From PALSA-188 sp963828635 (GTDB taxonomy: Bacteria > Acidobacteriota > Terriglobia > Terriglobales > Acidobacteriaceae): 64,000 nt of DNA. The stretch's first letter is position 1. Each line of letters starts with the position of its first letter. Shown piece by piece: positions 25,637 through 34,629 of this stretch. The notes below the pieces were generated by a model. The model did no database searches. It was not told the DNA's origin and saw only the letters and a list, made by a program, of their open reading frames with translations. The position numbers and the translations under genes were made by a program. The stretch covers positions 1,488,001-1,552,000 of the forward strand of contig CAWHFA010000004.1 of the NCBI GenBank assembly GCA_963828635.1, in the 5' to 3' direction.

Positions 25637-26167
25637 ATGGCGCGTCAGAGCTCCCATCTCGTTAAGCCTAATCCGGCGAAGAATCCCCGGCGCGATCCTA
25701 CAGCTGCAGGCGAACGTGACGCTGCTGTTAATAGGATCGCTTCCCACAACTACTTCTTGCTGGAAAAATTTGAGACGGGAGTGGTTTTAAGCGGTACGGA
25801 GGTAAAATCCGTGCGCGCGGGACTGACTAATCTCAAGGATTCCTATGGATTAATCAAAGAAAACGAACTTTGGCTGCTGAATTGCCACATTGGACCCTAC
25901 GAACACGGAAATATTTTTAACCATGCGCCACTGCGCACAAGAAAATTGCTGGTTCACAAAGAAGAACTGCGCAGACTGATCGGGAAGACGCAGGCGAAAG
26001 GGCTGACCTTAATTCCCACGCGGATGTATTTCAAAAACGGCAGGGTCAAGCTGGAACTGGCACTCGCCAAGGGCAAGCAACTTTGGGACAAGCGGGAAAC
26101 CGAACGCCGCCGCACCGCCGACAAGGAAACTAGAGAAGCAATTGCCGGAAGAGTGAAAGGACGATAG
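25637..26167 (+). CDS. smpB: SsrA-binding protein
   Basis: SmpB (176 aa) binds tmRNA and delivers it to stalled ribosomes for trans-translation. Family signatures are INRIASHNYFLLEKFETGVVLSGTEVKSVRAG-like, with NHAPLRTRKLLVHKEEL, GLTLIPTRMYF, and the basic C-terminal tail GKQLWDKRETERRRTADKE. The reading frame is open from 25511, but homologues begin close to MARQSS, so ATG 25637 is chosen. An N-terminal lead-in of about 30 residues before the core is longer than in E. coli. tmRNA itself is not seen nearby. Confidence 0.95.
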   Translation: MARQSSHLVKPNPAKNPRRDPTAAGERDAAVNRIASHNYFLLEKFETGVVLSGTEVKSVRAGLTNLKDSYGLIKENELWLLNCHIGPYEHGNIFNHAPLRTRKLLVHKEELRRLIGKTQAKGLTLIPTRMYFKNGRVKLELALAKGKQLWDKRETERRRTADKETREAIAGRVKGR

Positions 26168-26259
26168 CATTCCATCTCACTCAAATTTCAAGGGTGTAGA
26201 CGCTGGCAACTTTTCCATCAATTTCGGGTTTAAACCTGAAGAGTCGGAGGAGACAAATT

Positions 26260-26625
26260 ATGAAATCGCTTCGCATCTGTGCCGCTCTATTAACTGGAGC
26301 TATAGCGCTCCCCGCATTTGGACAGGTTTCGGTTTACGTTGGAGGTCCTCCTCCGCCAATTCGCTATGAGAGACGCGTTGCCGCGCCCGGTCCAGATTAC
26401 ATCTGGCAGGAAGGATATTGGGCCCCGCAAGGCCGTCACTACAAGTGGGTGCGTGGACACTGGGAGCGACGGCCATATGAGGGCGCGTATTGGAGCCATC
26501 CTCACTACGACCACTATGAGCAAGGCTGGCAAATGCACGAAGGCCACTGGGACCGTGAAGATCATGACAACGGCCACTGGCGAGACCACGACGATCATGA
26601 CGACCACGATCGCGACAACCACTAA
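26260..26625 (+). CDS. Secreted YXWGXW-repeat protein
   Basis: This 121-aa protein has a signal peptide (MKSLRICAALLTGAIALPAFG, cut about residue 21). Tandem aromatic repeats follow: YIWQEGYWAPQG, YKWVRGHWERRP, GAYWSHPHYDH and WQMHEGHWD, matching YXWGXW-type repeats. The C-terminal 25 residues are almost only Asp, His, Arg and Asn, which suggests metal binding. GGAGGA precedes the ATG, and a strong terminator follows, so it is a one-gene transcript. Function is unknown; an envelope location is inferred. Confidence 0.8.
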   Translation: MKSLRICAALLTGAIALPAFGQVSVYVGGPPPPIRYERRVAAPGPDYIWQEGYWAPQGRHYKWVRGHWERRPYEGAYWSHPHYDHYEQGWQMHEGHWDREDHDNGHWRDHDDHDDHDRDNH

Positions 26626-26646
26626 AAAGCGAGAACGTAAGATAAG

Positions 26647-26678
26647 ACGCTCCGACTCATCTCGGAGCGTTTTGTTTT
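26647..26678 (+). terminator. Strong rho-independent terminator
   Basis: ACGCTCCGA and TCGGAGCGT form a perfect 9-bp stem with a 6-nt loop, followed by TTTGTTTT. It lies 22 nt after the YXWGXW gene stop and just before the convergent aldo/keto reductase. Confidence 0.9.
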
Positions 26679-26685
26679 GCGGAAA

Positions 26686-27657
26686 TTAATCAGACCAGCG
26701 TTGCGCAGTCCGCTCCCAGCGGTGGGCCTTTAGAGTCTGCAACACCTGGGAATCGAGCGGACCCGCATCTGACGCCGCAATATTTTTTCTGACGTGGTCT
26801 GGTTCCCGCATTCCCACGATGGTGGTACTCACGGCCGGATGAGAAAGAATGAAACGCAGCGCCATTTCAGGCATGGTCATCAAGTCTGGAACCACCGCTC
26901 TTAGCTTTTCGACGTGAGACAAAGTCTTCGGAAGATTTTCCGGCCCGAAATATTTTGCGCGCCAATCATTGGGAGGGAATTTTGTATCCGCTGTCATCTT
27001 GCCACCGAGGCTACCTTCGTCTAGAGGAACCCGCGCGATGACTCCGATGTTTAGCTGCTCGCAAACCGGAAATAACTTGTCTTCCGGGTTCTGATCAAAA
27101 ATGTTGTATATGACTTGAACCGTATCCACCAGGCCGGTGTGCAAGGCCTGAATGCCGTTCTCGGGCTGCCAGCGATTGAGACTAAGTCCGAAAAATTTTA
27201 TTAAGCCGTCGCTCTTTAATTTCTCGACCGTCTCGCGGAATTCAGGCTCGGTGGCCCAGCTATCGTCCCAGACGTGGAATTGCAACAAGTCTATTGAATC
27301 CGTTCCCAATTTTTCCAAAATCATATGCGTGTACCTGAACACGTGTTTCGAGGGAAAAACATTTGAGTATTTTTCGTCACCGGAGGCGGGCCATCTTCCA
27401 TCCATTGGCGGAATCTTCGAAGCTGCATACAAGCGCTTTCCGCGATTGCTAGACAATATCTGCCCGAGAAGGCGGTCGCTGTTTCCGTTGCCGTACGCCC
27501 AAGCGGAGTCAAAAAAGTTGCAGCCCAAATCCACGGCCAATTGCAGCGCATGAAGTGATTTCTCTTCTTCGGACCCGCTCCATCCGCTCATTCCCCAAAG
27601 CCCGTGAGCGATGTCGGAGACTTCGATTCCGGTCCTGCCCAGCTTGCGATATTTCAT
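26686..27657 (-). CDS. Aldo/keto reductase
   Basis: This 323-aa NADPH-dependent oxidoreductase has the family TIM-barrel motifs. MKYRKLGRTGIEVSDIAHGLWGMSG starts the barrel, FFDSAWAYGNGNSDRLLGQ holds the catalytic Asp and Tyr, and ASKI is where the catalytic Lys is found. HVW replaces the usual LQ-H. The frame is open to 27708, but ATG 27657 has AAGAGG before it and begins at the conserved segment. Substrate is unknown. It is 54 nt downstream of trxB on the same strand, hinting at a redox-related transcript. Confidence 0.88.
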   Translation of the reverse strand: MKYRKLGRTGIEVSDIAHGLWGMSGWSGSEEEKSLHALQLAVDLGCNFFDSAWAYGNGNSDRLLGQILSSNRGKRLYAASKIPPMDGRWPASGDEKYSNVFPSKHVFRYTHMILEKLGTDSIDLLQFHVWDDSWATEPEFRETVEKLKSDGLIKFFGLSLNRWQPENGIQALHTGLVDTVQVIYNIFDQNPEDKLFPVCEQLNIGVIARVPLDEGSLGGKMTADTKFPPNDWRAKYFGPENLPKTLSHVEKLRAVVPDLMTMPEMALRFILSHPAVSTTIVGMREPDHVRKNIAASDAGPLDSQVLQTLKAHRWERTAQRWSD

Positions 27658-27711
27658 CGATGACCTCTTGATTCGTTGTGTGGGAAACGCCCACCGATTC
27701 GTCAGCACTGC

Positions 27712-28653
27712 TCAAGGAAGATTAACGTCTTGGTCTTCCAGATATTTCTCGACTTCGAGTGCCGCCATGCACCCGGAACCGGCGGCGGTGATCGCCTGGC
27801 GATAACGCCTATCCTGCACGTCTCCGCAGGCGTACACGCCGGGAAATTTGGTAAATACATAGTCTTTGGTCACCAAATATCCGTCTTGATCAGTTTCAAG
27901 CTGGCCCTCGAAGATTCTGGTATTGGGTATGTGGCCAATGCCAAGAAACATTGCGCTCGTAGGAAAATCGGACACGACATTTGTTTTCAGGTTGCGCAAC
28001 TTAAGTCCGGTGACCTCTTTGTGTGCCGGATCGTAGACATCCTCGACAACCGTGTTGGTAACGAAATGAATTTTGTCGTTATGGCGGGCGCGATCCAACA
28101 TTATTTTGGAAGCTCGGAATTCTTCCCGCCGATGAATCAGCGTAACCTTGGTAGCGAATCGGGTGAGGAAGGTTGCCTCCTCCATTGCCGAATCGCCGCC
28201 GCCAATTACCACAATTTCCTTCCCCGAAAAAAAGAAACCGTCGCAAGTGGCGCAGCATGAAACTCCATGGCCGATCAGCGCCTGCTCGCTGGGCAGGCCC
28301 AACCATCGCGCAGTTGCGCCGCTGGCAATGATCAAAGTGCGTGTGTGAATAATTTCTTTCCCGAGATGGATGGCGTACGGCTTAGTGCTGAGATCGACCT
28401 TGGAAACATGCCCGAGCTGATATTGCGCGCCGAAACGTCCGGCTTGCTTGCGCATGTTTTCGATCAATTCAGGCCCCTGGATTCCTTCGGGAAAACCGGG
28501 AAAATTCTCCACGAGCGTGGTCAGCGATAGCTGGCCTCCGGGCTCATGTCCCTCAAGCACCAGCGGCTTCAAATTGGCGCGTGCGGTGTAAAGGGCGGCG
28601 GTGTGGCCGGCACACCCCGACCCTATGATTACTACGTTGCGGACGTTATCCAT
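27712..28653 (-). CDS. trxB: Thioredoxin-disulfide reductase
   Basis: This FAD/NADPH enzyme of 313 aa reduces thioredoxin. The FAD-binding motif VVIIGSGCAGHTAALYTARA is at 7-26, and the redox-active pair is Cys134 and Cys137 in SCCATCDG. The NADPH motif VIGGGDSAMEEATFLT follows, and the C-terminal FAD segment is YACGDVQDRRYRQAITAAGSG. Length is typical for low-molecular-weight TrxB. It is followed by an aldo/keto reductase on the same strand. Reduction of the thioredoxin pool would also support MsrA at 34.6 kb. Confidence 0.95.
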   Translation of the reverse strand: MDNVRNVVIIGSGCAGHTAALYTARANLKPLVLEGHEPGGQLSLTTLVENFPGFPEGIQGPELIENMRKQAGRFGAQYQLGHVSKVDLSTKPYAIHLGKEIIHTRTLIIASGATARWLGLPSEQALIGHGVSCCATCDGFFFSGKEIVVIGGGDSAMEEATFLTRFATKVTLIHRREEFRASKIMLDRARHNDKIHFVTNTVVEDVYDPAHKEVTGLKLRNLKTNVVSDFPTSAMFLGIGHIPNTRIFEGQLETDQDGYLVTKDYVFTKFPGVYACGDVQDRRYRQAITAAGSGCMAALEVEKYLEDQDVNLP

Positions 28654-28735
28654 TCTTTAAGTTTAACTGGAGAGGGGGAGCTGTGGGCGAAGCGCTGCAC
28701 CAGGATGTGATCTGAAAAAAAATCAGGGGATGTCT

Positions 28736-29197
28736 TTAAGCTGATTTACCCGCGATGCCATCGGCGATCCCGGCTGCAATTGGGACGCGGAAAGTCTCGT
28801 GCTTGTAGGCTTTGACCATCAGAAGTATCCAGAGGACAAGCGTGATCAAGCCCACAAGAATGCCTAACATTCCCATCAAGCCGAAACCAACGAGTCCGCC
28901 CATAGACACGCTCATGATGCCGAGCGCGATTCGAATCGCAAACAAGCCACCAAACACAACGATGGATTGCGCCGCCTGAAATCGCACCCATGGCCGCTTG
29001 TCGATCAGCAGGAAGATGATGCCTGTAAGCCAGCCCAGGAGGTAAGAGAGCATTCCGGCGACATTCTCCGTCAGGCCATCGGTGGATGGTCCCACCACGG
29101 CGCCGGAAACTGGCACCGCCGCGCTCTGATTGGTCCCGCACGCCGGACAAAAGTTTGCCCCGCCAATATCTTTGCCGCAGGATTTGCAAAATGCCAT
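28736..29197 (-). CDS. Zinc-ribbon membrane protein (DUF4870-like)
   Basis: The 153-aa protein begins with a zinc ribbon: CKSCGKDIGGANFCPACG has two C-x2-C pairs at about 4-21. A low-complexity linker and three membrane helices follow (MLSYLLGWLTGIIFLLI, IVVFGGLFAIRIALGIM, and LMGMLGILVGLITLVLWILLMVKAY). This arrangement and the RPWVRFQAAQSIV loop fit the DUF4870/Tic20-like small membrane proteins. AAGGAG precedes the ATG. Function is not known; it is upstream of trxB on the same strand, 82 nt away. Confidence 0.75.
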   Translation of the reverse strand: MAFCKSCGKDIGGANFCPACGTNQSAAVPVSGAVVGPSTDGLTENVAGMLSYLLGWLTGIIFLLIDKRPWVRFQAAQSIVVFGGLFAIRIALGIMSVSMGGLVGFGLMGMLGILVGLITLVLWILLMVKAYKHETFRVPIAAGIADGIAGKSA

Positions 29198-29492
29198 GGT
29201 TTTCTCCTTCCAACGCTGAGTCGTGCGGAGATTAACAAAAGGCTGGCATGCGGCGCAATGAGTTTTTCAAGTTGAACTCCGTAGTTCTAATGTTTTTTCA
29301 CTATTGTGCCACTGCGTGATTGTGACTATTTTGACGTTACTTTAATGCACTTGTCTGTGCCTCTTACACATAGATTTGGCCACGAGCTACGGAATCTTGA
29401 AAATTTTTATGCTGGAATTGATTGTTCCTACCTTTGCACCTGAATCCTGAATACAAGTTGTCTTGCAATTCTTGAAAATAGGAGCGTTCCCC

Positions 29493-32492
29493 TTGGGTCT
29501 TTCACGAGTAGCTATACAGTTGCGAAGTGCAGCTTTGGTTCTTAGCGTACTGCTGCTGACCGTCGCTGGGCGTTCACAACAACTTGGAACCGGGGTACTC
29601 AATGGCGAAGTCACTGATCCGCAGGGTGCGGTGGTGAAACAGGCGCATGTGACCGCGCGCCAGAATGCTACGGGCATTGAGCGAGCGACCGACAGCAGCA
29701 ACGACGGGGTCTTCGTGTTTAACAATCTCGCTCCCGGGGCGTACGAAGTGCGCGTGGAAGCCGCGGGTTTTTCCAGCTTCGTGGCGAGCGTTTCGGTCGA
29801 AGTCGGCCAGCAGCCCAAGTTGAAGGCGATGCTCGGTCTTGAATCGGCCAAGAGTACGGTGGACGTGCAGGCAGAGCGCCTAGAAGTGAATACGGTTTCT
29901 TCCGTCGTGGACGGAGTGGTGAACGCGCACCAGATCGACAACCTTCCACTGAATGGGCGCAATTTCCTTGAGCTAGCTCTACTGATGCCCGGCAACACGA
30001 TTGCTCCGAACTTCGATCCGACCAAGTCGAACACGGTCGTGATTTCATCCGCGGGGCAATTGGGAAGAGGCGGCAACGTCAGCATCGATGGCATGGACGA
30101 TAACGATGATGTGGTGGGAGGCATGCTGCTGAATGTCCCTGAGGATTCGGTACAGGAGTTTCAGGTGGCGACGCAACGTTTTTCGGCCGAGTTGGGACGG
30201 TCATCTTCGTCGGTGGTGAATGTGGTTACCAAGTCGGGGACGAACGATTTGCATGGCTCGGCGTCAATTTACGAGCGCGACAAGAGCTTGCAAGCGCTGC
30301 CGGCGACGTTTGATGCAACGACCACGGGAGGGGCAACTCCTCCATTTCGCAGGCAACAATATGCGGGCACATTAGGCGGGCCTATTGTGCGGGACAAAGC
30401 GTGGTGGTTTGCCGCGTTCGAATATCGAGATCAGATCGGCGGATTATTGACCGGCACGCGCCATCCCAACGCCAACGGAGGCGGCGGCACGATCAACTAC
30501 AACTACTCACGCGAGCCATTAAAGGACCCCATGGGAACGCTTCGCGGGGATTGGCAACTCACCGATAAAGATCGGCTTTCGCTGCATTATGGAATCGAAC
30601 GTCAGGATGCTACGGGCGTGACTCCGTTTCTGGCAGGGGAGCCAATTGGTTCGTCTTCGCAACAGCAAGGGTCGAATAATAATTTTCAGACCTTCGAAGC
30701 ATCGTGGACCCGGGTGCTTAGTCCGAGCTTGTTGAACCGTGCAAGTTTTAGCTTCAACAATTTCATCAACACCATCAATCCGGTGAATCCCGGGCCGGAA
30801 CTGGACTTTCCCAGCCTCGCGGATGGCGCCTCTTATGACTCTCCGCAACTCACGCGCCAAAAACGGTTGCAATGGAATGATGGCATCGATTGGGTCAAGG
30901 GAAAACATAACCTGCATTTCGGCGGAGAATTTCAACGCATCGGGGCGGATTTTGATCTAGGCGTTTTCCGCAGCGGCGCAGTTGAGTTCATACAAAACTT
31001 CGCGAATCAAGACCGCAACGGCGACGGGGTGATCAACGATCAGGATCTATTGTTTGCGGTGGCAATTCGCAGCGGCACTCCCGACCGGAATTTAATTATT
31101 CCCAATGCTGACAATAATTATGTAGCCGGATTCTTTCAGGATGACTGGCGAGTGCATCCTCAATTCACGCTGAATCTCGGACTGCGCTATGAGATCGATT
31201 CCGATGCTAACGACGTGGGGCATTACAGCCAGATAAATCCTATATTGCAAGCGTTCTATCATGGCAACCGCCACAAGGACACCAACAATTTTGGGCCACG
31301 CGTTGGATTTAACTGGGCGACGAAGTCAGCCACATTCAGCGTTCACGGGGGCTATGGTATTTACTACGATCGCGTGACTCTCGAAATTGAATCTCTTGAG
31401 CGTGGACTGGATGGCCGTGCTCTGCCGATTAACGTCACTGTCGGAAATGCCAGCTTTCTTGACCCGAGTGGAAATTTCATCCCTGGCCTGACGCCGACAT
31501 ATTCCGATCCTTTTAGCGGCCCGGTGATTCCTGGGGCGGGAGGCGCTTCAGAGGGAATTAACATCATCGATAACAAGCTGCAAAACCCCATGGTGCAGCA
31601 ATTCAATCTTGGCATACAGTCGGAGTTCGCGAAGAATTGGATATTAAAAATCGACGGCATCCACGACTTTGGCACACATTTTATTATTGGCGTGCCGGTG
31701 GGATCGGTCTTCAATCCCGCCTCGCAAGGTCCGGAAACTGTGACTGATTTACAGTCCAGCGTAAACAATCACTACGATGGATTGTGGGTCACGGTCGACC
31801 ATCGTTTCGAACGCCATTTTCAATTCCATGGCGCCTACACACTTTCGAAAGCTCTCGACTACGCAAATTACGACCAAATTCCTTTCGGATATCCGCCGAT
31901 TGATCCCACGAATCTGCGTCGCGAATACGGACCCGCTCCGAACGATCAGCGACATCGCCTAGTCCTGCAAGGCACCGCCGATCTGCCTTGGGGTTTGCGG
32001 CTATCTCCGTTGTGGACCTACGCCTCCAGCGTGCCTATGGACATTTTGCTGGGGGATGGCAGTGGCAACCGGATTCCGCAGCTCGGACGCAACGCGGGAA
32101 GCAGACAGTTTCACAATGCGGGGGAATTGAACGCGTTTATCACGCAGGTCAACGCGAACGGCGGCGTGAACGGCAATTCTCTTCCCTTAGTATTACCGGG
32201 AGCGCGCTTCGGAAACACTTTCAATTCGTTTGATCTGCGTCTTTCGAAAGATTTTCGGCTGAGCGAAAGATTCACTTTGCAAGCCATTGCAGAGTCGTTC
32301 AACTTATTTAACAAGACCAATGTTCTGGGGACCAGCAAGAATAACTACTCGGGATTTTTCAACGCTCTGGTGCCAGATAGTGCTAATCCGGCAGTCTCTT
32401 CGGCCTTTGGAACTCCGGTTAGTCAGGCGGGCGGAATCTTCGGCTCCGGTGGCCCGCGTGCATTCCAACTTGCGGCGAAGCTGACGTTCTGA
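29493..32492 (+). CDS. TonB-dependent receptor with carboxypeptidase-like N-terminal domain (Oar-like)
   Basis: This outer-membrane beta-barrel protein has about 999 aa. A signal peptide (hydrophobic run LVLSVLLLTVAG) leads to a carboxypeptidase-regulatory-like beta-sandwich: GTGVLNGEVTDPQGAVVKQAHV to about 110. The plug contains NLPLNGRNFLELALLMPG and VSIDGMDDNDDVVGG, followed by a long barrel with many aromatic strand ends and a C-terminal Phe (QLAAKLTF). Acidobacteria encode many such Oar-like receptors. A TTG at 29493 follows GGAG by 8 nt and is chosen; a TTG at 29463 lacks a Shine-Dalgarno. Ligand is unknown. Confidence 0.85.
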   Translation: MGLSRVAIQLRSAALVLSVLLLTVAGRSQQLGTGVLNGEVTDPQGAVVKQAHVTARQNATGIERATDSSNDGVFVFNNLAPGAYEVRVEAAGFSSFVASVSVEVGQQPKLKAMLGLESAKSTVDVQAERLEVNTVSSVVDGVVNAHQIDNLPLNGRNFLELALLMPGNTIAPNFDPTKSNTVVISSAGQLGRGGNVSIDGMDDNDDVVGGMLLNVPEDSVQEFQVATQRFSAELGRSSSSVVNVVTKSGTNDLHGSASIYERDKSLQALPATFDATTTGGATPPFRRQQYAGTLGGPIVRDKAWWFAAFEYRDQIGGLLTGTRHPNANGGGGTINYNYSREPLKDPMGTLRGDWQLTDKDRLSLHYGIERQDATGVTPFLAGEPIGSSSQQQGSNNNFQTFEASWTRVLSPSLLNRASFSFNNFINTINPVNPGPELDFPSLADGASYDSPQLTRQKRLQWNDGIDWVKGKHNLHFGGEFQRIGADFDLGVFRSGAVEFIQNFANQDRNGDGVINDQDLLFAVAIRSGTPDRNLIIPNADNNYVAGFFQDDWRVHPQFTLNLGLRYEIDSDANDVGHYSQINPILQAFYHGNRHKDTNNFGPRVGFNWATKSATFSVHGGYGIYYDRVTLEIESLERGLDGRALPINVTVGNASFLDPSGNFIPGLTPTYSDPFSGPVIPGAGGASEGINIIDNKLQNPMVQQFNLGIQSEFAKNWILKIDGIHDFGTHFIIGVPVGSVFNPASQGPETVTDLQSSVNNHYDGLWVTVDHRFERHFQFHGAYTLSKALDYANYDQIPFGYPPIDPTNLRREYGPAPNDQRHRLVLQGTADLPWGLRLSPLWTYASSVPMDILLGDGSGNRIPQLGRNAGSRQFHNAGELNAFITQVNANGGVNGNSLPLVLPGARFGNTFNSFDLRLSKDFRLSERFTLQAIAESFNLFNKTNVLGTSKNNYSGFFNALVPDSANPAVSSAFGTPVSQAGGIFGSGGPRAFQLAAKLTF

Positions 32493-33835
32493 GCGCGGGA
32501 CCGGCCATCGCGCCGCTGCGCCGCGAGCTGGGACTGGCCTCGGCAACTGCGCTCGTAGCCGGAGAATGTGTCGCCGTCGGAATTTTTCTTACTCCGGCGG
32601 GAATGGCGAAGGCCTTGGGATCGCCGCTGTGGCTGCTGCTAGTGTGGCTAGTCGTGGGTGCAATGACCCTCAGCGGCGCGCTTTGCTACGGCGAACTCGC
32701 AGGGCGTTTTCCCCGGGCGGGGGGAACGTACGTTTATTTACAGGAAGCCTATGGCCGCCGCATCGCATTTCTCTATGGGTGGATGTGCCTGCTGGTACTT
32801 GATCCTGGACTGACAGCGGCTCTGGCCATGGGAATCACGGGGTACGCTGCATACATATTTCACTGGCGAACTTTGGTGGCGAAAGCCGTTGCCGTCGCTC
32901 TGATCGCCGCGCTTTGTTTAATGAACGTGGTGAGTATCCGTGTAAGTGCGAGCTTTTTGCGCTGGATCACCTGGCTTAAATTCGGCGTACTCGGCCTGCT
33001 CACGGTATGGGCGATAGTTTTTCGTCTCGGGTCGTGGTCGAATTTCGTTCCATTTTCCTCCCAGCATTCGGGATCGCTGCCTTTAGGGCAGGGCCTGGGC
33101 TTAGCGATGGTTGGAGCATTCTTTTCTTTCGGGGGCTGGTGGGACGTCAGTAAGATCGCGGGAGAAGTGCGTGACCCCGCGCGTACCCTACCTCGCGCCA
33201 TGGTGCTGGGAGTTCTTGCAGTCACTACAATCTACATCGTCATCAGTGCGGTCTTCTTGTATTTGGTACCTCTACAAAGATTCGGGTCGGATGAAACCTT
33301 CGTGGCCCAGGCGGGAGCGGTGCTATTTGGTCCCGCTGGCGGAACTGTCTTCTCTGGGATTGTAATTTTGTGCGTCCTCGGAAGTCTGGCAGCCTTTATG
33401 ATGTCCGCGCCACGGGTTTATTACGCGATGGCTGAAGATGGCCTGTTTCTTAGAACCGTGGCACGATTGCACCCGCGTTTCGGCACCCCGGCGGTCGCCA
33501 TCGCCATTCAAGGCGTGATCGCAGCTCTCCTGCTGGTGATTGGAAATTTTCAGCAAATCATCGCGTACTTTATTTTCAGTGCGGTCGTATTTTTGGGGTT
33601 GGCGGTTGCGGGATTATTTATTTTCCGGCGCAAGAAACAAGATGCAGGATTCGCGATTCTGACGCCGGGTTATCCCGGCACGCCGATAGCGTTTATCGCT
33701 CTGGTTATTATTCTTTTGGCGCTCGTGGGACTTCATAGTCCGCGACAAACGCTCTTAGGCGCGGCGGTAGTTCTAACCGGAATCCCCGTCTATTACGTGT
33801 TCCAGCGACTAATGCTTGCAAATAAAATAAAATAA
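32489..33835 (+). CDS. APC-superfamily amino acid permease with no standard start codon
   Basis: This inner-membrane permease has the APC helix-1 motif LVAGECVAVGIFLTPAGMAKALGSP, which starts upstream of the first ATG in frame (32603). The frame is open back to 32423 but contains no ATG, GTG or TTG; a CTG at 32489 overlaps the stop of the TonB receptor gene and may be used by coupling. Later motifs are CYGELAGRFPRAGGTYVYLQEAYG and APRVYYAMAEDGLF. Without the upstream part the first helix would be cut in half. Total length from CTG is 448 aa. Substrate is unknown. Coordinates before 32603 are inferred. Confidence 0.75.
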   Translation: MSAGPAIAPLRRELGLASATALVAGECVAVGIFLTPAGMAKALGSPLWLLLVWLVVGAMTLSGALCYGELAGRFPRAGGTYVYLQEAYGRRIAFLYGWMCLLVLDPGLTAALAMGITGYAAYIFHWRTLVAKAVAVALIAALCLMNVVSIRVSASFLRWITWLKFGVLGLLTVWAIVFRLGSWSNFVPFSSQHSGSLPLGQGLGLAMVGAFFSFGGWWDVSKIAGEVRDPARTLPRAMVLGVLAVTTIYIVISAVFLYLVPLQRFGSDETFVAQAGAVLFGPAGGTVFSGIVILCVLGSLAAFMMSAPRVYYAMAEDGLFLRTVARLHPRFGTPAVAIAIQGVIAALLLVIGNFQQIIAYFIFSAVVFLGLAVAGLFIFRRKKQDAGFAILTPGYPGTPIAFIALVIILLALVGLHSPRQTLLGAAVVLTGIPVYYVFQRLMLANKIK

Positions 33836-33843
33836 GAGCGCTT

Positions 33844-34494
33844 ATGAGCAGGGATAACAATGACGAGGGTAAAGCGATGGGCGTCCCGGATAGTCTGGCG
33901 GAGACGAGAACTCCTCGACCCTCACCAACGAAAATCAAAATTACAGAAGATGCTGAAGCTACAGGCGAAACCGCCGCTGCTTACGACTACTGGCGTGCTG
34001 GGTCAGGCAGACAGCAAGTCCCCGGCATCATTAAATGTTTTGGAGCACGTCCAGACTTCCTGCGGCAGGTCGTGGATTTTTCCAACACGATTCATTTTTC
34101 TGAAGGGCACCTTTCGCGCCGCCACAAAGAACTGATCGCGAGTTACGTCTCGTATTTGAACCGCTGTCCATATTGACTGGATAGCCATGCCTACTTCCTG
34201 CGGGTTCAGGGAGCCACAGATCAATGCGTAGAAGCCGTACTCGAAGGCAAGCTTGAGGAAGCCGGCCTTGCCGAGGCCGAACGGGTTTTGCTGGAGTACG
34301 TGAAACTCATCACGGAGGCGGCATACCGTTCAGTCGCAGAGGACGTCGCCAAGTTGCGGAACGCCGGATGGAAGGAAGAGCAAATTTCGGAAGCGGTTTA
34401 CATAGCCGCGATGTTCGCTTTTTTTAACCGGGTAGCAGATGCGTTCGGTGTCCCTGCGCAAAACTATCTTCAAAGCGGAAAGATGACGCCGTAA
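33844..34494 (+). CDS. Probable selenoprotein of the AhpD/peroxidase-related family (in-frame TGA at 34174-34176)
   Basis: The frame from ATG 33844 meets TGA at codon 111 and continues open to TAA at 34492-34494, giving 216 aa if TGA is read as selenocysteine. Both halves match the carboxymuconolactone decarboxylase/AhpD fold: PGIIKCFGARPDFLRQVVDF before, and LDSHAYFLRVQGATDQ plus AVYIAAMFAFFNRVADAFGVP after. The catalytic motif reads Glu96-x11-Cys108-Pro-Tyr-Sec111-x3-His115, the exact AhpD E-x11-C-x2-C-x3-H layout with the second Cys replaced. ATG 33877 (after GAGGG) is an alternative start. A bacterial SECIS-like hairpin follows the TGA. Activity is expected to be a thiol/selenol peroxidase. 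A TGC-to-TGA nonsense mutation remains the main alternative. Confidence 0.78.
34195..34212 (+). promoter_or_regulatory. Bacterial SECIS-like hairpin after TGA
   Basis: TTCCTG-CGGGTT-CAGGGA forms a 6-bp stem (one T-G pair), extended by one more C-G pair outside, with a 6-nt apical loop. The loop starts 25 nt after TGA 34174-34176 and has G at its second position. Both features fit the published bacterial SECIS rule: apical loop 16-37 nt after UGA, 3-14 nt long, with a G in its first two positions. Confidence 0.6.
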
Positions 34495-34629
34495 AGGTTG
34501 TCTTAATGTTGAGACAGTGCGCTATGGTTTGAATTCCGGGAGCACTGGCAGAAGATCTTATCCAGCATGCCCTTAATACGTAGGGATGTTTCACGACGCT
34601 CAACAAGACAAGGCTGGAGCAGATAACGA

